From contig NZ_JAQTLY010000001.1 of the NCBI RefSeq assembly GCF_028714655.1, positions 186,001 to 250,000 on the forward strand: a stretch of DNA of 64,000 bases, given 5' to 3'. The notes below the pieces were generated by a model that was given only the letters and a program-made list of their open reading frames with translations, was not told the DNA's origin and ran no database searches. This stretch comes from Sulfurimonas sp. Its GTDB lineage: Bacteria > Campylobacterota > Campylobacteria > Campylobacterales > Sulfurimonadaceae. Numbering within the stretch: the first letter of the stretch is position 1; every line of letters starts with the position of its first letter. Positions 1-8,872 of this stretch are shown here, piece after piece. Made by a program: the position numbers and the translations under genes.

Positions 1-941
1 AGGTGATTTTACGAGAGATTCGCCGCGGAGGACAGATATTTTATGTGCATAACTCCATAGACCATATGCCTATAAAGCAGGGTGAACTAAAAGCGATACT
101 GCCCGAACTTAGAGTTGTTATGCTTCACTCGAAAATCTCCGCAACCGATACCGAAAAAGAGCTTTTAAAGTTTGAAGCAGGCGAGTACGACCTTATGCTT
201 GCCACTTCCATCATCGAATCAGGCATCCATATGCCGCGGGTCAATACTATAATCGTTGACGGTGCAGATAGGTTTGGGATGGCGGATCTACATCAGCTCA
301 GAGGGCGTGTAGGGCGAGGGAGCGTTGAGGGGTTTGCCTACTTTGTGGTAAACGATAAAGAAGTTTTAACCGATGAGGCAAAAAAAAGACTTCTAGCGTT
401 AGAGTCAAACTCATATCTTGGAAGCGGTTCTGCTTTAGCGTACCATGACTTAGAGATAAGAGGCGGCGGAAACTTAGTCGGAGATGCTCAGAGCGGACAC
501 ATCAAAAACATCGGCTATTCGCTCTACTTAAGAATGTTAGAAGACGCCATAAAACTTTTAAGCAACCATGTCCAAGTAGAAAAGTTCAAAGTAGATATCA
601 AGCTTACCATTTCCGCTTATATATCAGATGAGGTAGTAAAAGAGGACAGACTTCGTCTTGATATTTACAGGCGTTTATCTGCTTGCCAAAAAGTAGTTGA
701 GATATACGAGATACAAGAAGAAGTGATAGACCGTTTCGGCGAGCTTGATACCCCAAGCAAGCAGTTTTTTGAACTGATGGTTATCAAGCTTTTATGTCTG
801 GAGAAAAAGATAAAAATCATCTCAAACTACGGACAAAACATAACGATTACGCATAGTGACGATAAAAAAATAACCATAAAATCCGACTCAAAAGATGACG
901 ACGACATCATAAAAGCAGTGCTTTTGTATTTGAGAGCGTGA
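1..941 (+). CDS. mfd: Transcription-repair coupling factor Mfd, C-terminal part
   Basis: The 3' end of a gene running in from the left edge; about 312 residues are visible and the frame is open from base 3. Mfd is a DNA translocase that removes RNA polymerase stalled at DNA damage and recruits UvrA. The visible part holds the end of the superfamily 2 helicase core: motif V (ATSIIESGIHMP, residues about 67-78) and motif VI (HQLRGRVGRG, 97-106). The C-terminal TRCF domain follows, with the conserved LEIRGGGNLVGDAQSGH stretch. The motif order and the domain after the helicase separate it from RecG. The N-terminal UvrB-like and polymerase-binding domains lie outside the window. Confidence 0.95.
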   Translation, partial: VILREIRRGGQIFYVHNSIDHMPIKQGELKAILPELRVVMLHSKISATDTEKELLKFEAGEYDLMLATSIIESGIHMPRVNTIIVDGADRFGMADLHQLRGRVGRGSVEGFAYFVVNDKEVLTDEAKKRLLALESNSYLGSGSALAYHDLEIRGGGNLVGDAQSGHIKNIGYSLYLRMLEDAIKLLSNHVQVEKFKVDIKLTISAYISDEVVKEDRLRLDIYRRLSACQKVVEIYEIQEEVIDRFGELDTPSKQFFELMVIKLLCLEKKIKIISNYGQNITITHSDDKKITIKSDSKDDDDIIKAVLLYLRA

Positions 942-993
942 GGGTTAAGAGTAAGAGTTTGAGATTCAAATATTAAAAAATTGCAAAATTATA

Positions 994-1027
994 TTGACAA
1001 CTATTATAGTAACAGGTATAATAGTTG
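994..1027 (+). promoter_or_regulatory. Consensus sigma-70 promoter overlapped by an 11-bp inverted repeat
   Basis: TTGACA at 994-999 and TATAAT at 1017-1022 are separated by exactly 17 bp, a full-consensus promoter reading into the AAA ATPase gene at 1052. A perfect inverted repeat CAACTATTATA (998-1008) / TATAATAGTTG (1017-1027), with an 8-bp centre, spans the space from the -35 end through the -10. A partial third half-site AACTATAAT follows at 1029-1037. This looks like an operator where a repressor would block polymerase. The repressor is unknown. Confidence 0.7.
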
Positions 1028-1051
1028 AAACTATAATGGAGAAAACTTTAA

Positions 1052-2164
1052 ATGAACAACCCGTTTTATTTTGGTAATGAAGTGTATAGTGATGATTTTT
1101 GTAATAGAGTTTATGAGCTGAGTGAGTTAAGGCGGGATGCTCTTAGCGGGCTAAATGTTCTTCTGTATGCTCCAAGAAGATTTGGTAAAACTTCACTGCT
1201 AAAAAAACTTCAAAATGATCTGCAACACGATGAAAATACCAAAGTGATTTTTTTTGATTGGTTTAGTGTTACGAGTGTAGAAGAGTTCATTGAGAAGTAT
1301 TTTCATGCTATCGTCTCTGCCTTTGAGAGCAAAAGTGACAAAGTGGTAAAGCTTTTTAAAGAGTTGCTCCAGATAAGACCAAATATAACTATGAAAATAT
1401 CCCAAGCAAATGATATAAGCTACGGACTTTCTTTTACAAAAAAAGAGCTTGAAGCGACATTTGAAGATATTATCAATCTGCCGTATCAATATGCTAAAAA
1501 AACACGCACAAAGGTTGTTGTAATATTTGATGAGTTTCAAGAGGTTGAGCAGTTTGATATAGAAAAAAAGTTAAGAACTATCATACAAACTCACTCAAGA
1601 GATGTGTCATATATCTTTAGCGGCAGCAAAAAATCGATTTTAAATAGTATGTTTAATGATAAGAACAGAGCCTTTTACAAATCCGTAAAACATAATATTA
1701 TTAAAGAGATTAAACTTGATGATTGGGTAGTTTTTGCAAACGAGAAATTTACCAAAACAGACAAATCAATAACAAATAAACAAATAGGGCGTATTTTTAA
1801 CATTACGGATGGATTTCCTTACTATATGCAACAGCTCTTATATTTGGTGTGGGACATTGCACAAAAAAGCGTTAAGGATGAGGACATTACAAAAGCGCTA
1901 GAATTAATGTACGAAAGAGAGTATGATTTATATGCTTACATATATAGTTCGCTTACGCCAAATCAAAAAATGGCACTAAAGTATATTGTAGAGTTTGACG
2001 GGAAAAATCTTTACTCCAATGATAATCTTGCGCAAACAACTCTAAGCGCTTCAACACTTAAGAGTACTTTGGAATCTTTAATGAAAAAAGATATTTGCGA
2101 TAGGCTGGGCGATAAATACTATCTTGTAGATCCATTTATGAGATATTGGTTAAAAGAGAAATAA
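1052..2164 (+). CDS. AAA-type ATPase with C-terminal winged-helix-like region
   Basis: A 370-residue P-loop ATPase resembling the archaeal-type/STAND-like ATPase_2 and AAA_16 families. Walker A is degenerate at its first position (APRRFGKTS, about residues 40-48, Ala for the usual Gly). Walker B is VVVIFDEFQEV (about 155-165), followed by a sensor-like strand ending in SGS. The C-terminal 90 residues look like a winged helix (SASTLKSTLESLMKKDICD). Genes of this kind are scattered in bacteria and archaea, often in accessory regions, and their substrates are mostly unknown. GGAG precedes the ATG by about 10 bases. It has its own consensus promoter with an operator-like palindrome, and ung starts 10 bp after its stop. 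Family confident, function unknown. Confidence 0.8.
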   Translation: MNNPFYFGNEVYSDDFCNRVYELSELRRDALSGLNVLLYAPRRFGKTSLLKKLQNDLQHDENTKVIFFDWFSVTSVEEFIEKYFHAIVSAFESKSDKVVKLFKELLQIRPNITMKISQANDISYGLSFTKKELEATFEDIINLPYQYAKKTRTKVVVIFDEFQEVEQFDIEKKLRTIIQTHSRDVSYIFSGSKKSILNSMFNDKNRAFYKSVKHNIIKEIKLDDWVVFANEKFTKTDKSITNKQIGRIFNITDGFPYYMQQLLYLVWDIAQKSVKDEDITKALELMYEREYDLYAYIYSSLTPNQKMALKYIVEFDGKNLYSNDNLAQTTLSASTLKSTLESLMKKDICDRLGDKYYLVDPFMRYWLKEK

Positions 2165-2174
2165 CGGAGGAAAG

Positions 2175-2846
2175 ATGATAGACCCTAAAATAGAAGAGAG
2201 TTGGAAAGCGGTGCTTTTTGATGAGTTTCAAAAGCCCTATTTTGAAGAGTTAAAGAGATTTTTGGTTGAAGAGAAGCAAAGACATACTATCTACCCGCAT
2301 GGTTCAAATATCTTTGCTGCATTTAACAACACTCCGTTTGATAATGTAAAAGTTGTGATTTTAGGGCAAGACCCATATCATGGAGCAAATCAGGCGCATG
2401 GGCTTGCATTTTCGGTAAATGAGGGAGTGCAGTTTCCTCCTTCGCTTCAAAATATCTTTAAAGAGCTTCGTGATGATATGGGTTGTGATATGCCAAAAAG
2501 TGGTAATCTCACAAGCTGGGCAAAAGAGGGAGTGTTTTTGCTAAATACTGTTTTAACGGTAAGAGCGGCAGAGGCAAATTCGCATAAAAGCAGAGGTTGG
2601 GAGATATTTACGGATGCGGTTATCAGACTTCTAAGTGAGAAAAAAGAGAATCTGGTTTTCATCTTATGGGGAAGTCCTGCAGGTGCAAAATCTTCGCTTA
2701 TCGATGCGAAAAAACATCTTATATTAAAATCACCACATCCCTCACCTCTCTCATCATATAGAGGGTTTTTCGGTTCAAAACCTTTTTCAAAAACAAATGA
2801 GTATCTTGCATCAAAAACGATAAGCCCCATTAAGTGGTGTCTTTGA
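2175..2846 (+). CDS. ung: Uracil-DNA glycosylase (family 1)
   Basis: Removes uracil from DNA as the first step of base-excision repair. At 223 residues it has the usual family length. Signatures are present in order: the water-activating motif GQDPYHG (Asp66 catalytic), the uracil-binding region (LLNTVLTVR), ILWGSPAG, and the DNA-intercalation loop HPSPLSSYRG with catalytic His188. A strong GGAGG at 2166-2170 sits 4 bases before the ATG. It lies 10 bp after the ATPase gene, so it is probably cotranscribed with it. No terminator is obvious downstream; a dispersed repeat follows. Confidence 0.96.
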   Translation: MIDPKIEESWKAVLFDEFQKPYFEELKRFLVEEKQRHTIYPHGSNIFAAFNNTPFDNVKVVILGQDPYHGANQAHGLAFSVNEGVQFPPSLQNIFKELRDDMGCDMPKSGNLTSWAKEGVFLLNTVLTVRAAEANSHKSRGWEIFTDAVIRLLSEKKENLVFILWGSPAGAKSSLIDAKKHLILKSPHPSPLSSYRGFFGSKPFSKTNEYLASKTISPIKWCL

Positions 2847-2884
2847 AGTTTACATAGTATTATAACCTCTGAATAATTATCGAA

Positions 2885-2973
2885 TTAGACCCTGAATGAC
2901 CAAAGGAAATACCCTTGCGGTACAAGTTCATGGTGACGGGCAGTTCATCATTCCAAGCTTGACTTGGAATCTA
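2885..2973. repeat. Dispersed CCTGAA/TTCCAA-type repeat, decayed copy
   Basis: Intergenic sequence with a degraded form of the element seen better at 20775 and 37517: GACCCTGAATGAC at its left and an inverted repeat ATTCCAAGCTTGACTTGGAAT at its right. The right half forms a hairpin with an ATTCCAAG/CTTGGAAT stem. No coding potential is seen in it. Confidence 0.55.
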
Positions 2974-3050
2974 GTTTATAATTTAATCAGAAGATTCTAT
3001 TAATTAAAATTTTGTATAATACTTTTAATCATACTATTCGGAGTACTATC

Positions 3051-3323
3051 ATGGTTGTTATGGCAAATGAGGTAAAGACAAAAGGGGTTTCTCTCTTTGA
3101 TTCGCTTCTTGAAAAAGCAGAGGAGGTTATCATCAATGTCAGAGGAAAAAACAAGTTTGTAGTTGTTGATATAGAGAGGTACAAAGAGCTTAGAGCGTTG
3201 GAGCTTGATAGAGCGTATCAGGATGCTATGAATGATATAAAAGAGGGAAGATATGAGGTTTTAAGCACAAAAGAGGACTTGGAAGCGTACTTTAAAGAGC
3301 TAGAACATGCGATACAAAATTAG
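3051..3323 (+). CDS. Phd/YefM-type antitoxin
   Basis: A 90-residue protein matching the Phd/YefM antitoxin pattern: an N-terminal domain with LFDSLLEKAEEVIINVRGKN and the typical strand KFVVVDIERYKELR, then an acidic helical tail (EDLEAYFKELE) that would wrap the toxin. The ATG at 3051 is chosen because GGAG at 3040-3043 stands 7 bases upstream; a second in-frame ATG at 3060 is possible. TATAAT at 3015-3020 is a likely -10. The gene overlaps the following toxin gene by 17 bp, the usual arrangement for translational coupling. Antitoxins of this family usually repress their own promoter. Confidence 0.85.
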   Translation: MVVMANEVKTKGVSLFDSLLEKAEEVIINVRGKNKFVVVDIERYKELRALELDRAYQDAMNDIKEGRYEVLSTKEDLEAYFKELEHAIQN

Positions 3324-3582
3324 CATAACGGATGATTTTAATAAAAAAGTTATTAAATTTTTAAAAAAACATCCAAACCTCTACTCTAAATTTACAAAAA
3401 GTATGTCGTTGCTTGCAGATAATCCTTTTCACCCATCTCTAAGGCTTCACAAACTTCAAGGACAACTTAGCGAGTACCACTCCGTCTCGATAGATTTAAG
3501 TTATAGAATGGTGATAGAGTTTATTATCAAAGAGAATGAAATCATACCTATCGACATCGGAACACACGATGAAGTATATTAA
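3307..3582 (+). CDS. RelE/ParE-superfamily toxin (YoeB/RelE-like)
   Basis: A 91-residue basic protein of the RelE/ParE fold. The usual core is present: an N-terminal helix pair (FNKKVIKFLKKHPNLYSKFTKSMSLL), then LHKLQGQLSEYHSVSIDLSYRMVIEF and the C-terminal strand IIPIDIGTHDEVY. The Arg of SYRMVIEF and the closing His/Tyr occupy positions that are catalytic in ribosome-dependent mRNA interferases. Its start lies inside the antitoxin gene, so the two are coupled. It appears intact. Whether it cuts mRNA (RelE/YoeB type) or poisons gyrase (ParE type) cannot be settled here; the sequence pattern favours the former. Confidence 0.85.
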   Translation: MRYKISITDDFNKKVIKFLKKHPNLYSKFTKSMSLLADNPFHPSLRLHKLQGQLSEYHSVSIDLSYRMVIEFIIKENEIIPIDIGTHDEVY

Positions 3583-3594
3583 GGAAATAATGAA

Positions 3595-4404
3595 GTGAGA
3601 ATAGCGTTTATAGGCGATATAGTAGGAAGTCATGGAAGAGATATGTTAAAAGTGCATCTCAAAAAAATCAGGCAAGAACACGACATAGATTTTGTAGTTG
3701 CAAACTATGAAAACGCTTCACACGGGTTTGGACTAACCGTAAAAAACGCAAATGAGATAGTCGGTTACGGTGTGGACTGCATGAGCGGGGGAAACCATAC
3801 TTGGGATAAAAAAGAGATCGAAGCGCTTTTTGATACGCATGAGATTTTAAGACCGCATAATTATCCCGACGAGGTAAAAGGTACGGGTTGTAAGGTGTAT
3901 GATGTGGCAGGAGAAAAACTTGCTGTCTTAAACCTTATGGGTCACTACTCTATGCCTTATGTGGACAACGCTTTTAGAGCGGCAAAGAGTACTGTTGAGG
4001 CTCTGCATGCTAATGGCGTAAAAAATATCTTTATAGATTTTCACGCTGAAGCCACAAGCGAAAAACGGGCTTTGTTAATGATGCTTCAAGGGAGCGTGAG
4101 CGGTATCATCGGGACACACACTCATGTAAGTACGGACGATTTTCAGATAGTCGAGGGGACTGCGTATCTGACGGACATCGGACTTACAGGATGCCGTGAC
4201 AACATTATCGGAATGGACAATGCCACACCGATAAAGCAGTTTTTAACAGGCATAAAAGGGCATTTCGATATCCCTAAAAAGTGTAAAAAAATTCTTCAAA
4301 TCGCGATTATGGATTTTATGGACGGAAAATGCGAGAGTGCGTTTAAGTTAAAAGTGTTTGATGATGGAGTGACGCTAAGAACAGATGCGTGGATAGAGAA
4401 TTAA
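3595..4404 (+). CDS. ymdB: YmdB-family metallophosphoesterase (TIGR00282)
   Basis: A 269-residue metallophosphoesterase of the YmdB family, members of which hydrolyse 2',3'-cyclic nucleotides. The metal-binding motifs appear in family order: GDIVGSHGRD (Asp8), ANYEN, GGNHTWD, FHAE and GTHTHVSTDD near residues 172-181. The start is GTG at 3595, behind AAGGAA at 3581-3586. An ATG at 3590 reads only ATG AAG TGA, so it cannot start this protein but could modulate initiation. It follows the toxin gene by 12 bp and may share its transcript. It ends overlapping the convergent gene by 4 bp. Confidence 0.9.
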   Translation: MRIAFIGDIVGSHGRDMLKVHLKKIRQEHDIDFVVANYENASHGFGLTVKNANEIVGYGVDCMSGGNHTWDKKEIEALFDTHEILRPHNYPDEVKGTGCKVYDVAGEKLAVLNLMGHYSMPYVDNAFRAAKSTVEALHANGVKNIFIDFHAEATSEKRALLMMLQGSVSGIIGTHTHVSTDDFQIVEGTAYLTDIGLTGCRDNIIGMDNATPIKQFLTGIKGHFDIPKKCKKILQIAIMDFMDGKCESAFKLKVFDDGVTLRTDAWIEN

Positions 4405-4859
4405 GCAGCGGTAACACGGTAATATTTATCATTTTCCAGATAGGTATTTACCATTGTGTGTCGCAGGCTTTTCTCTTTCGCCTCTTGAGCATCACGAGGC
4501 AGCTTCTCGTCTATTTTAGGCGTTTGGCTCAAAGTCAGAGACGGTTTTTTAAATAGTGAGAACATTTTTGTATTCTCTTCGTAGGCAATTTTTGCGTTAG
4601 TCAGAGTATTTAATTTTTTAAGCTCTTTACCGTTTTGATTTTGTAACTGCTCGTCTATCTTTTGGCGATTGTTAAAATATTTATAGTTTGTGACATAATC
4701 AACAGGAAAGCTTTTGTCTGTATAGGGCTTTAAAATAGCAGATTTTGAGAGTTCGCCGCTAAAAGAGTCTGCATCACCTTTAAAGTCTCTATCTCTATAA
4801 TTTTCACTCTTATTGGAGCTGTTCGTGCCGATATATGTATTATAGGAGGATACAAACAT
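4401..4859 (-). CDS. Hypothetical protein, 152 aa
   Basis: I do not recognise this protein. It is hydrophilic, rich in Asn, Lys and Ser, with no signal peptide or membrane segment. The N-terminus MFVSSYNTYIG and the polar, low-complexity middle suggest a mostly disordered or helical protein. AAGAAG precedes the ATG by about 5 bases. It is transcribed convergently with the ymdB gene (4-bp overlap at the stops) and divergently from the two-component system at 4972, so regulation by that system is possible but not shown. Confidence 0.6.
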   Translation of the reverse strand: MFVSSYNTYIGTNSSNKSENYRDRDFKGDADSFSGELSKSAILKPYTDKSFPVDYVTNYKYFNNRQKIDEQLQNQNGKELKKLNTLTNAKIAYEENTKMFSLFKKPSLTLSQTPKIDEKLPRDAQEAKEKSLRHTMVNTYLENDKYYRVTAA

Positions 4860-4971
4860 ATTGCTTCTTTAAAAATTATTTGCTCCTATTGTAAATCAAA
4901 TAGACTTTAAATGTAATTAAAATGAAATACTTTTAAGATACAATAATAAAAAAACAGGTTTGGAAGAGTTT

Positions 4972-5646
4972 ATGAATATAAAAATAGTCGTAGTGGAAGA
5001 TGAAGAAGATTTACTAGAGTTGCTAGAGTATAACCTATCAAAAGAGGGCTATGAGGTTGTAGGTTTTTTAAATACAAAAACAGTAGAACAGATGCTTATT
5101 GAAGAGGATATTGATCTGCTTATAATGGATAGAAATCTTCCCGGTGTTGAGGGAAGCGAGTTTGTTCAAACTCTTAGGAAGCAAGGGTTTATGACGCCGG
5201 TAATATATCTAAGTGCAAAAAATCTTGACTCAGAGGTTGAAGAAGGATTTTTAAGAGGCGGAGATGACTATATAACCAAACCTTTCAATATGAAAGAGCT
5301 GATATTGCGTGTTAAAGCACTTTTACGCAGAACCACAAAAAAGATAGAAGAGGGTACTCTCGTTCATAGAGACTTAGTTTTAGATAAAAATTCAAGAACG
5401 CTTAGTGTAGATGGTAAAAATGTTGATATCACAAAACTGGAATTCAATCTATTAAGCGAGTTTATTTTAAATAAAAATAGTGTACTAGACCGAGACTACC
5501 TGCTAGAAAATGTCTGGGAAGATTCACAAGAGTATCAGTACAGAACTGTAAATGTTGCGATAAATAGACTAAAAGAGAAGATAGATCCCGACAAAACAAA
5601 AGAGTACATCCAAACGGTTCGCGGTGTAGGTTATAAACTGTGCTAA
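4972..5646 (+). CDS. OmpR/PhoB-family response regulator
   Basis: A 224-residue two-domain regulator. The receiver domain has the acidic pocket VVEDEED, phospho-acceptor Asp53 (LLIMDRNLPG), the Thr/Ser position in YLSAKN, and Lys in YITKPF. The C-terminal half is a winged helix of the OmpR class ending RTVNVAINRLKEKIDP...YIQTVRGVGYKL. The ATG at 4972 is preferred, with GGAAGAG just upstream; a TTG at 4960 would add four residues. The sensor kinase gene starts inside its last codons, so the pair is translationally coupled. The signal is unknown. Confidence 0.93.
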   Translation: MNIKIVVVEDEEDLLELLEYNLSKEGYEVVGFLNTKTVEQMLIEEDIDLLIMDRNLPGVEGSEFVQTLRKQGFMTPVIYLSAKNLDSEVEEGFLRGGDDYITKPFNMKELILRVKALLRRTTKKIEEGTLVHRDLVLDKNSRTLSVDGKNVDITKLEFNLLSEFILNKNSVLDRDYLLENVWEDSQEYQYRTVNVAINRLKEKIDPDKTKEYIQTVRGVGYKLC

Positions 5647-7034
5647 AAATACATCAAATTTTTATATTAAAATTTTTACTGCTTTTTGGTACAGCTCTTT
5701 TTATAACATCAGTTATTAGTTATATAGCCTTAAAAAATATAATTATCGAACACAACAAAAATCATTTAAAACATGCGATAGAGTTTATGAAGATGGGTTT
5801 GGAAAATGTAGATAATTTAGATGATTATGCGGTAAAAGTACATAAAAATACCTCTTTAAGGGTAACTATTATCTCTGAAAGCGGAGCCGTTTTAGGTGAG
5901 TCGAGTGCAGATAAAAAAGAGATGGATAATCACTCTTCAAGATTTGAGGTTATGCAATCAAATATAGAAGATTACGGTGACATAACAAGATATTCAGATA
6001 CGGTCGGAGCTGATTTTTTGTATGTAGCAAAAAGGGTCTCTTATAAAAATGAGCGGATATATATAAGACTCTCAATGAGCTTAGCGCAAATTATGTATGA
6101 TTTTTACTCTTTATGGGTAAAGCTCTTTTTTGTTTTTACAGGCATATTTATCGTGGCGGCTTACACATCTAAAAAAATGAGTCAAAAGGTAGTTTACGAT
6201 ATCGCTCAAATTACAAACTATCTCGATGAGGTGTCAAACAAAAATTATAAAGCCGTTATAAAAACAAAGTATTTTTATGAGTTTTTACAGATTTCTCTGC
6301 TTTTGAAAAATTTAGTAAAAAAATTGAGTAAGAATGAGAAGAAAAAGATTAAAAATATGGCTAAACTAAGGCTTGTAAACAAGCAGAGAAACGATATTTT
6401 ATCTGCTCTTTCGCATGAGTTTAAAAACCCCGTAGCATCCATAATCGGATATGCGCAAACTATTCAAGAAGATAGCGATATGCCGCAAAGTATCCGTAGC
6501 AAATTTTTAAGCAAAATCAGCTCAAACGGTGAAAAAATATCAAAAATGCTCGACAGACTTGCACTTTCCGTGAAGCTTGAAAACGGTGATTTGACAATCA
6601 ATAAAAGCAAGTTTGATTTAAAACAGCTATGCAGTGAAGTTGCATCAAACCTTGCGTCAAAATATAAAGATAGAGAGATAGTCGTTCAAGTGGATGAGCT
6701 GATGCTCTTTAGCGATAAAACAATGTTGGAATTGGTGCTTATCAACTTAGTAGACAATGCTCTTAAGTACTCAAGAGGTAATGTTATTATAGAGTTTAAA
6801 GAGAAAAAAATTTCTGTAAAAGACAGCGGAATAGGTATAAAAGAGGAACATTTAGAAAAAATTACAAGCAAATTTTACAGAGTAGATAAAAATAGCTGGG
6901 ATAATTCTATGGGACTAGGCTTGGCGATGGTTAAGTACATATTAAAAGCGCTTGACTCTTCACTTGAGATAAAGTCGGAGTTTGGCAAAGGCTCGATATT
7001 TAGCTTTAGTATAAAGAGTATGTTAAAGAGTTAA
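5640..7034 (+). CDS. Membrane sensor histidine kinase
   Basis: A 464-residue orthodox kinase paired with the upstream regulator (7-bp overlap, GTG start). There are two membrane segments, about residues 8-30 and 159-178, enclosing a periplasmic sensor region of about 125 residues. The dimerisation helix has LSHEFKNPVASIIGYAQTI, with phospho-acceptor His about 259. The ATPase domain shows the N box (LVLINLVDNALKYS), G1 (VKDSGIGI) and G2 (GLGLAMVKYI). The general layout resembles PhoR/BaeS kinases. It ends 4 bp inside the convergent dnaX gene, so no terminator space exists between them. Confidence 0.93.
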   Translation: MLKIHQIFILKFLLLFGTALFITSVISYIALKNIIIEHNKNHLKHAIEFMKMGLENVDNLDDYAVKVHKNTSLRVTIISESGAVLGESSADKKEMDNHSSRFEVMQSNIEDYGDITRYSDTVGADFLYVAKRVSYKNERIYIRLSMSLAQIMYDFYSLWVKLFFVFTGIFIVAAYTSKKMSQKVVYDIAQITNYLDEVSNKNYKAVIKTKYFYEFLQISLLLKNLVKKLSKNEKKKIKNMAKLRLVNKQRNDILSALSHEFKNPVASIIGYAQTIQEDSDMPQSIRSKFLSKISSNGEKISKMLDRLALSVKLENGDLTINKSKFDLKQLCSEVASNLASKYKDREIVVQVDELMLFSDKTMLELVLINLVDNALKYSRGNVIIEFKEKKISVKDSGIGIKEEHLEKITSKFYRVDKNSWDNSMGLGLAMVKYILKALDSSLEIKSEFGKGSIFSFSIKSMLKS

Positions 7035-8740
7035 ATTTTTGATTGAACCGTTCTTCTAGTCGCTTCAAAAAGCTCTGTTGCTCTTTGAACCATCGGTTCT
7101 TCTAAAATTTTTGCACCGTCTATCTCTTTTGCCGAGTCGTTGTTATCGCAGCTGTTTATACAGCCGGCACTTGCGCCCACTTCAACATCCTCTATCATGG
7201 AAGATGACTGGGTATAAGGCATAACCGACTCTTCCAAGCTTTGGTTTTTATTCTGATTTATATCATTTTTTTTTTCTTCTGCTGCTTTTGTGCATGGCTC
7301 ATGTTTGATTTTTGTCTCAAACCCGAATATCTCCCGTACAAACTGTTTTATGACGGAGAAGCCGTGTGTCAGAACTTTTTTACACTCTTCGTCTGCACAG
7401 CTCTCCCAAGTCAGCGTAGCGTTTTCGTAGGAGATGAAATAGATACTCTTTTCAAAACAGCTTCCCAGCTCAAAATTTCTATCTTTGATTTTAGAAACAA
7501 GCTCTAAAAATATTTTTGTATGCGGATTTATTTCGTCTTGTATTTGAATATTTTGCTCATCATTAGGATAATCTGAAAATTCAGAAATGTTAGACTCAAA
7601 ATTGGTAAAATTGGAGTTTGTTTCTGTTTTATCGTTGGAGACAGTAGCGGCATATGAGACAGCAGGTCTATGAATCTCTTTTTGCAAAGATTCTATCATT
7701 TGGTCAACCTCTTTTATGCGCAGAGCCTCTATCATTTTGAAAAATATAAGAGATAATACAAAAGAGCCGTCGGCATTGATGCTAAAGAGATATTTTGCAT
7801 CGCTTAAAATTCTAAAAAATCTATCCAATACCAAAGTTGAAAAGAGTGCGTCCGAAGCGTACATTCTGTCTTTTAGGTAGGCTATAAGCTCGTCTACAAC
7901 CATCTCGGCTTCATAATCTTCCAGTATCTTTATAAGCTTGATGAGAGTTGCATAATCTTTTGAAAAAACTGCATTAAACAAGTCGCCTATAAACTTTGGA
8001 TCTACAAGACCGAGCATATCCGTAACGGTGCGGACATCGACATAATTTTTAGAGTAAATGATGGCTTGATCCAGTAGAGTAAGTGTGTCTCTAAGGCTTC
8101 CGCCTCCGCTTCTTGCAAGAATGTCCAGTGCTTCGGATTCATACCCGATTCCCTCAAGATTTAAAATGTGTGCCAAATGGTCTACTATTTTATTTGTGGC
8201 TATTGATTTAAATCTAAAGTGCTGCGTGCGGCTTAAAATAGTAGCAGGAAGTTTTAGAGGGTCGGTCGTTGCAAGTATAAACTTCACATACGACGGAGGC
8301 TCTTCAAGTGTTTTAAGAAGAGCATTAAAAGCCTCTTTTGTAAGCATATGAACTTCATCGATGATAAAAATCTTAAACCTAGCCGTTGTGGGTCTATACT
8401 TTGTCTGCTCTATCAAATCTCTGATGTCATCTATTTTTCTGGATGATGCCCCGTCCATCTCCACTATATCCATATGACGATTTTCAAGCGAGAGCAGACA
8501 GTTTTGGCAACTTTGGCACGGTTGGTGCGTCAAGCCTTTTTCACAGATAAGAGCTTTTGCAAAGATGCGTGCCGTAGAAGTTTTACCGCTTCCGCGAAGC
8601 CCTGAGAAAAGATAAGCGTGAGAAAGTCTGTTTGAGTCAAGTGCAAGCGAGAGAGTTTGAGAGATACTTTCTTGACCGATAAGCTCGTCAAAACTTTTTG
8701 GTCTATATTTTCGTGCTAAAACTTCTGAACTCTCTCTCAC
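7031..8740 (-). CDS. dnaX: DNA polymerase III subunit gamma/tau
   Basis: The clamp-loader ATPase subunit, 569 residues. The N-terminus VLARKYRPKSFDELIGQE is diagnostic. Walker A is GLRGSGKTS (residues 47-55), the zinc module is Cys66-Cys75-Cys78-Cys81, Walker B is IIDEVHML, and sensor 1 is ILATTDP with the SRTQHF arginine-finger motif after it. The region beyond about residue 370 is variable and polar, as in tau tails. I saw no clear slippery heptamer with a downstream stem, so a short gamma form is not claimed. It is convergent with the kinase gene at 7034. Confidence 0.95.
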   Translation of the reverse strand: MRESSEVLARKYRPKSFDELIGQESISQTLSLALDSNRLSHAYLFSGLRGSGKTSTARIFAKALICEKGLTHQPCQSCQNCLLSLENRHMDIVEMDGASSRKIDDIRDLIEQTKYRPTTARFKIFIIDEVHMLTKEAFNALLKTLEEPPSYVKFILATTDPLKLPATILSRTQHFRFKSIATNKIVDHLAHILNLEGIGYESEALDILARSGGGSLRDTLTLLDQAIIYSKNYVDVRTVTDMLGLVDPKFIGDLFNAVFSKDYATLIKLIKILEDYEAEMVVDELIAYLKDRMYASDALFSTLVLDRFFRILSDAKYLFSINADGSFVLSLIFFKMIEALRIKEVDQMIESLQKEIHRPAVSYAATVSNDKTETNSNFTNFESNISEFSDYPNDEQNIQIQDEINPHTKIFLELVSKIKDRNFELGSCFEKSIYFISYENATLTWESCADEECKKVLTHGFSVIKQFVREIFGFETKIKHEPCTKAAEEKKNDINQNKNQSLEESVMPYTQSSSMIEDVEVGASAGCINSCDNNDSAKEIDGAKILEEPMVQRATELFEATRRTVQSKI

Positions 8741-8872
8741 TCATACTCTCCATTTTTAGTTATGGAAATTTTAGCATTTATAGGGTTAAACTTTGATGAT
8801 TATTTTTTTATGAGTTAAGTGTCGTTTGTGATTTTATGGATTTTTAAAAGGCTAATTGACAAAACTTAGATA

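Noticed and set aside
7241-7507. Open frame antisense to dnaX
   Set aside because: Shadow of the dnaX tail; no start signal and no recognisable protein.
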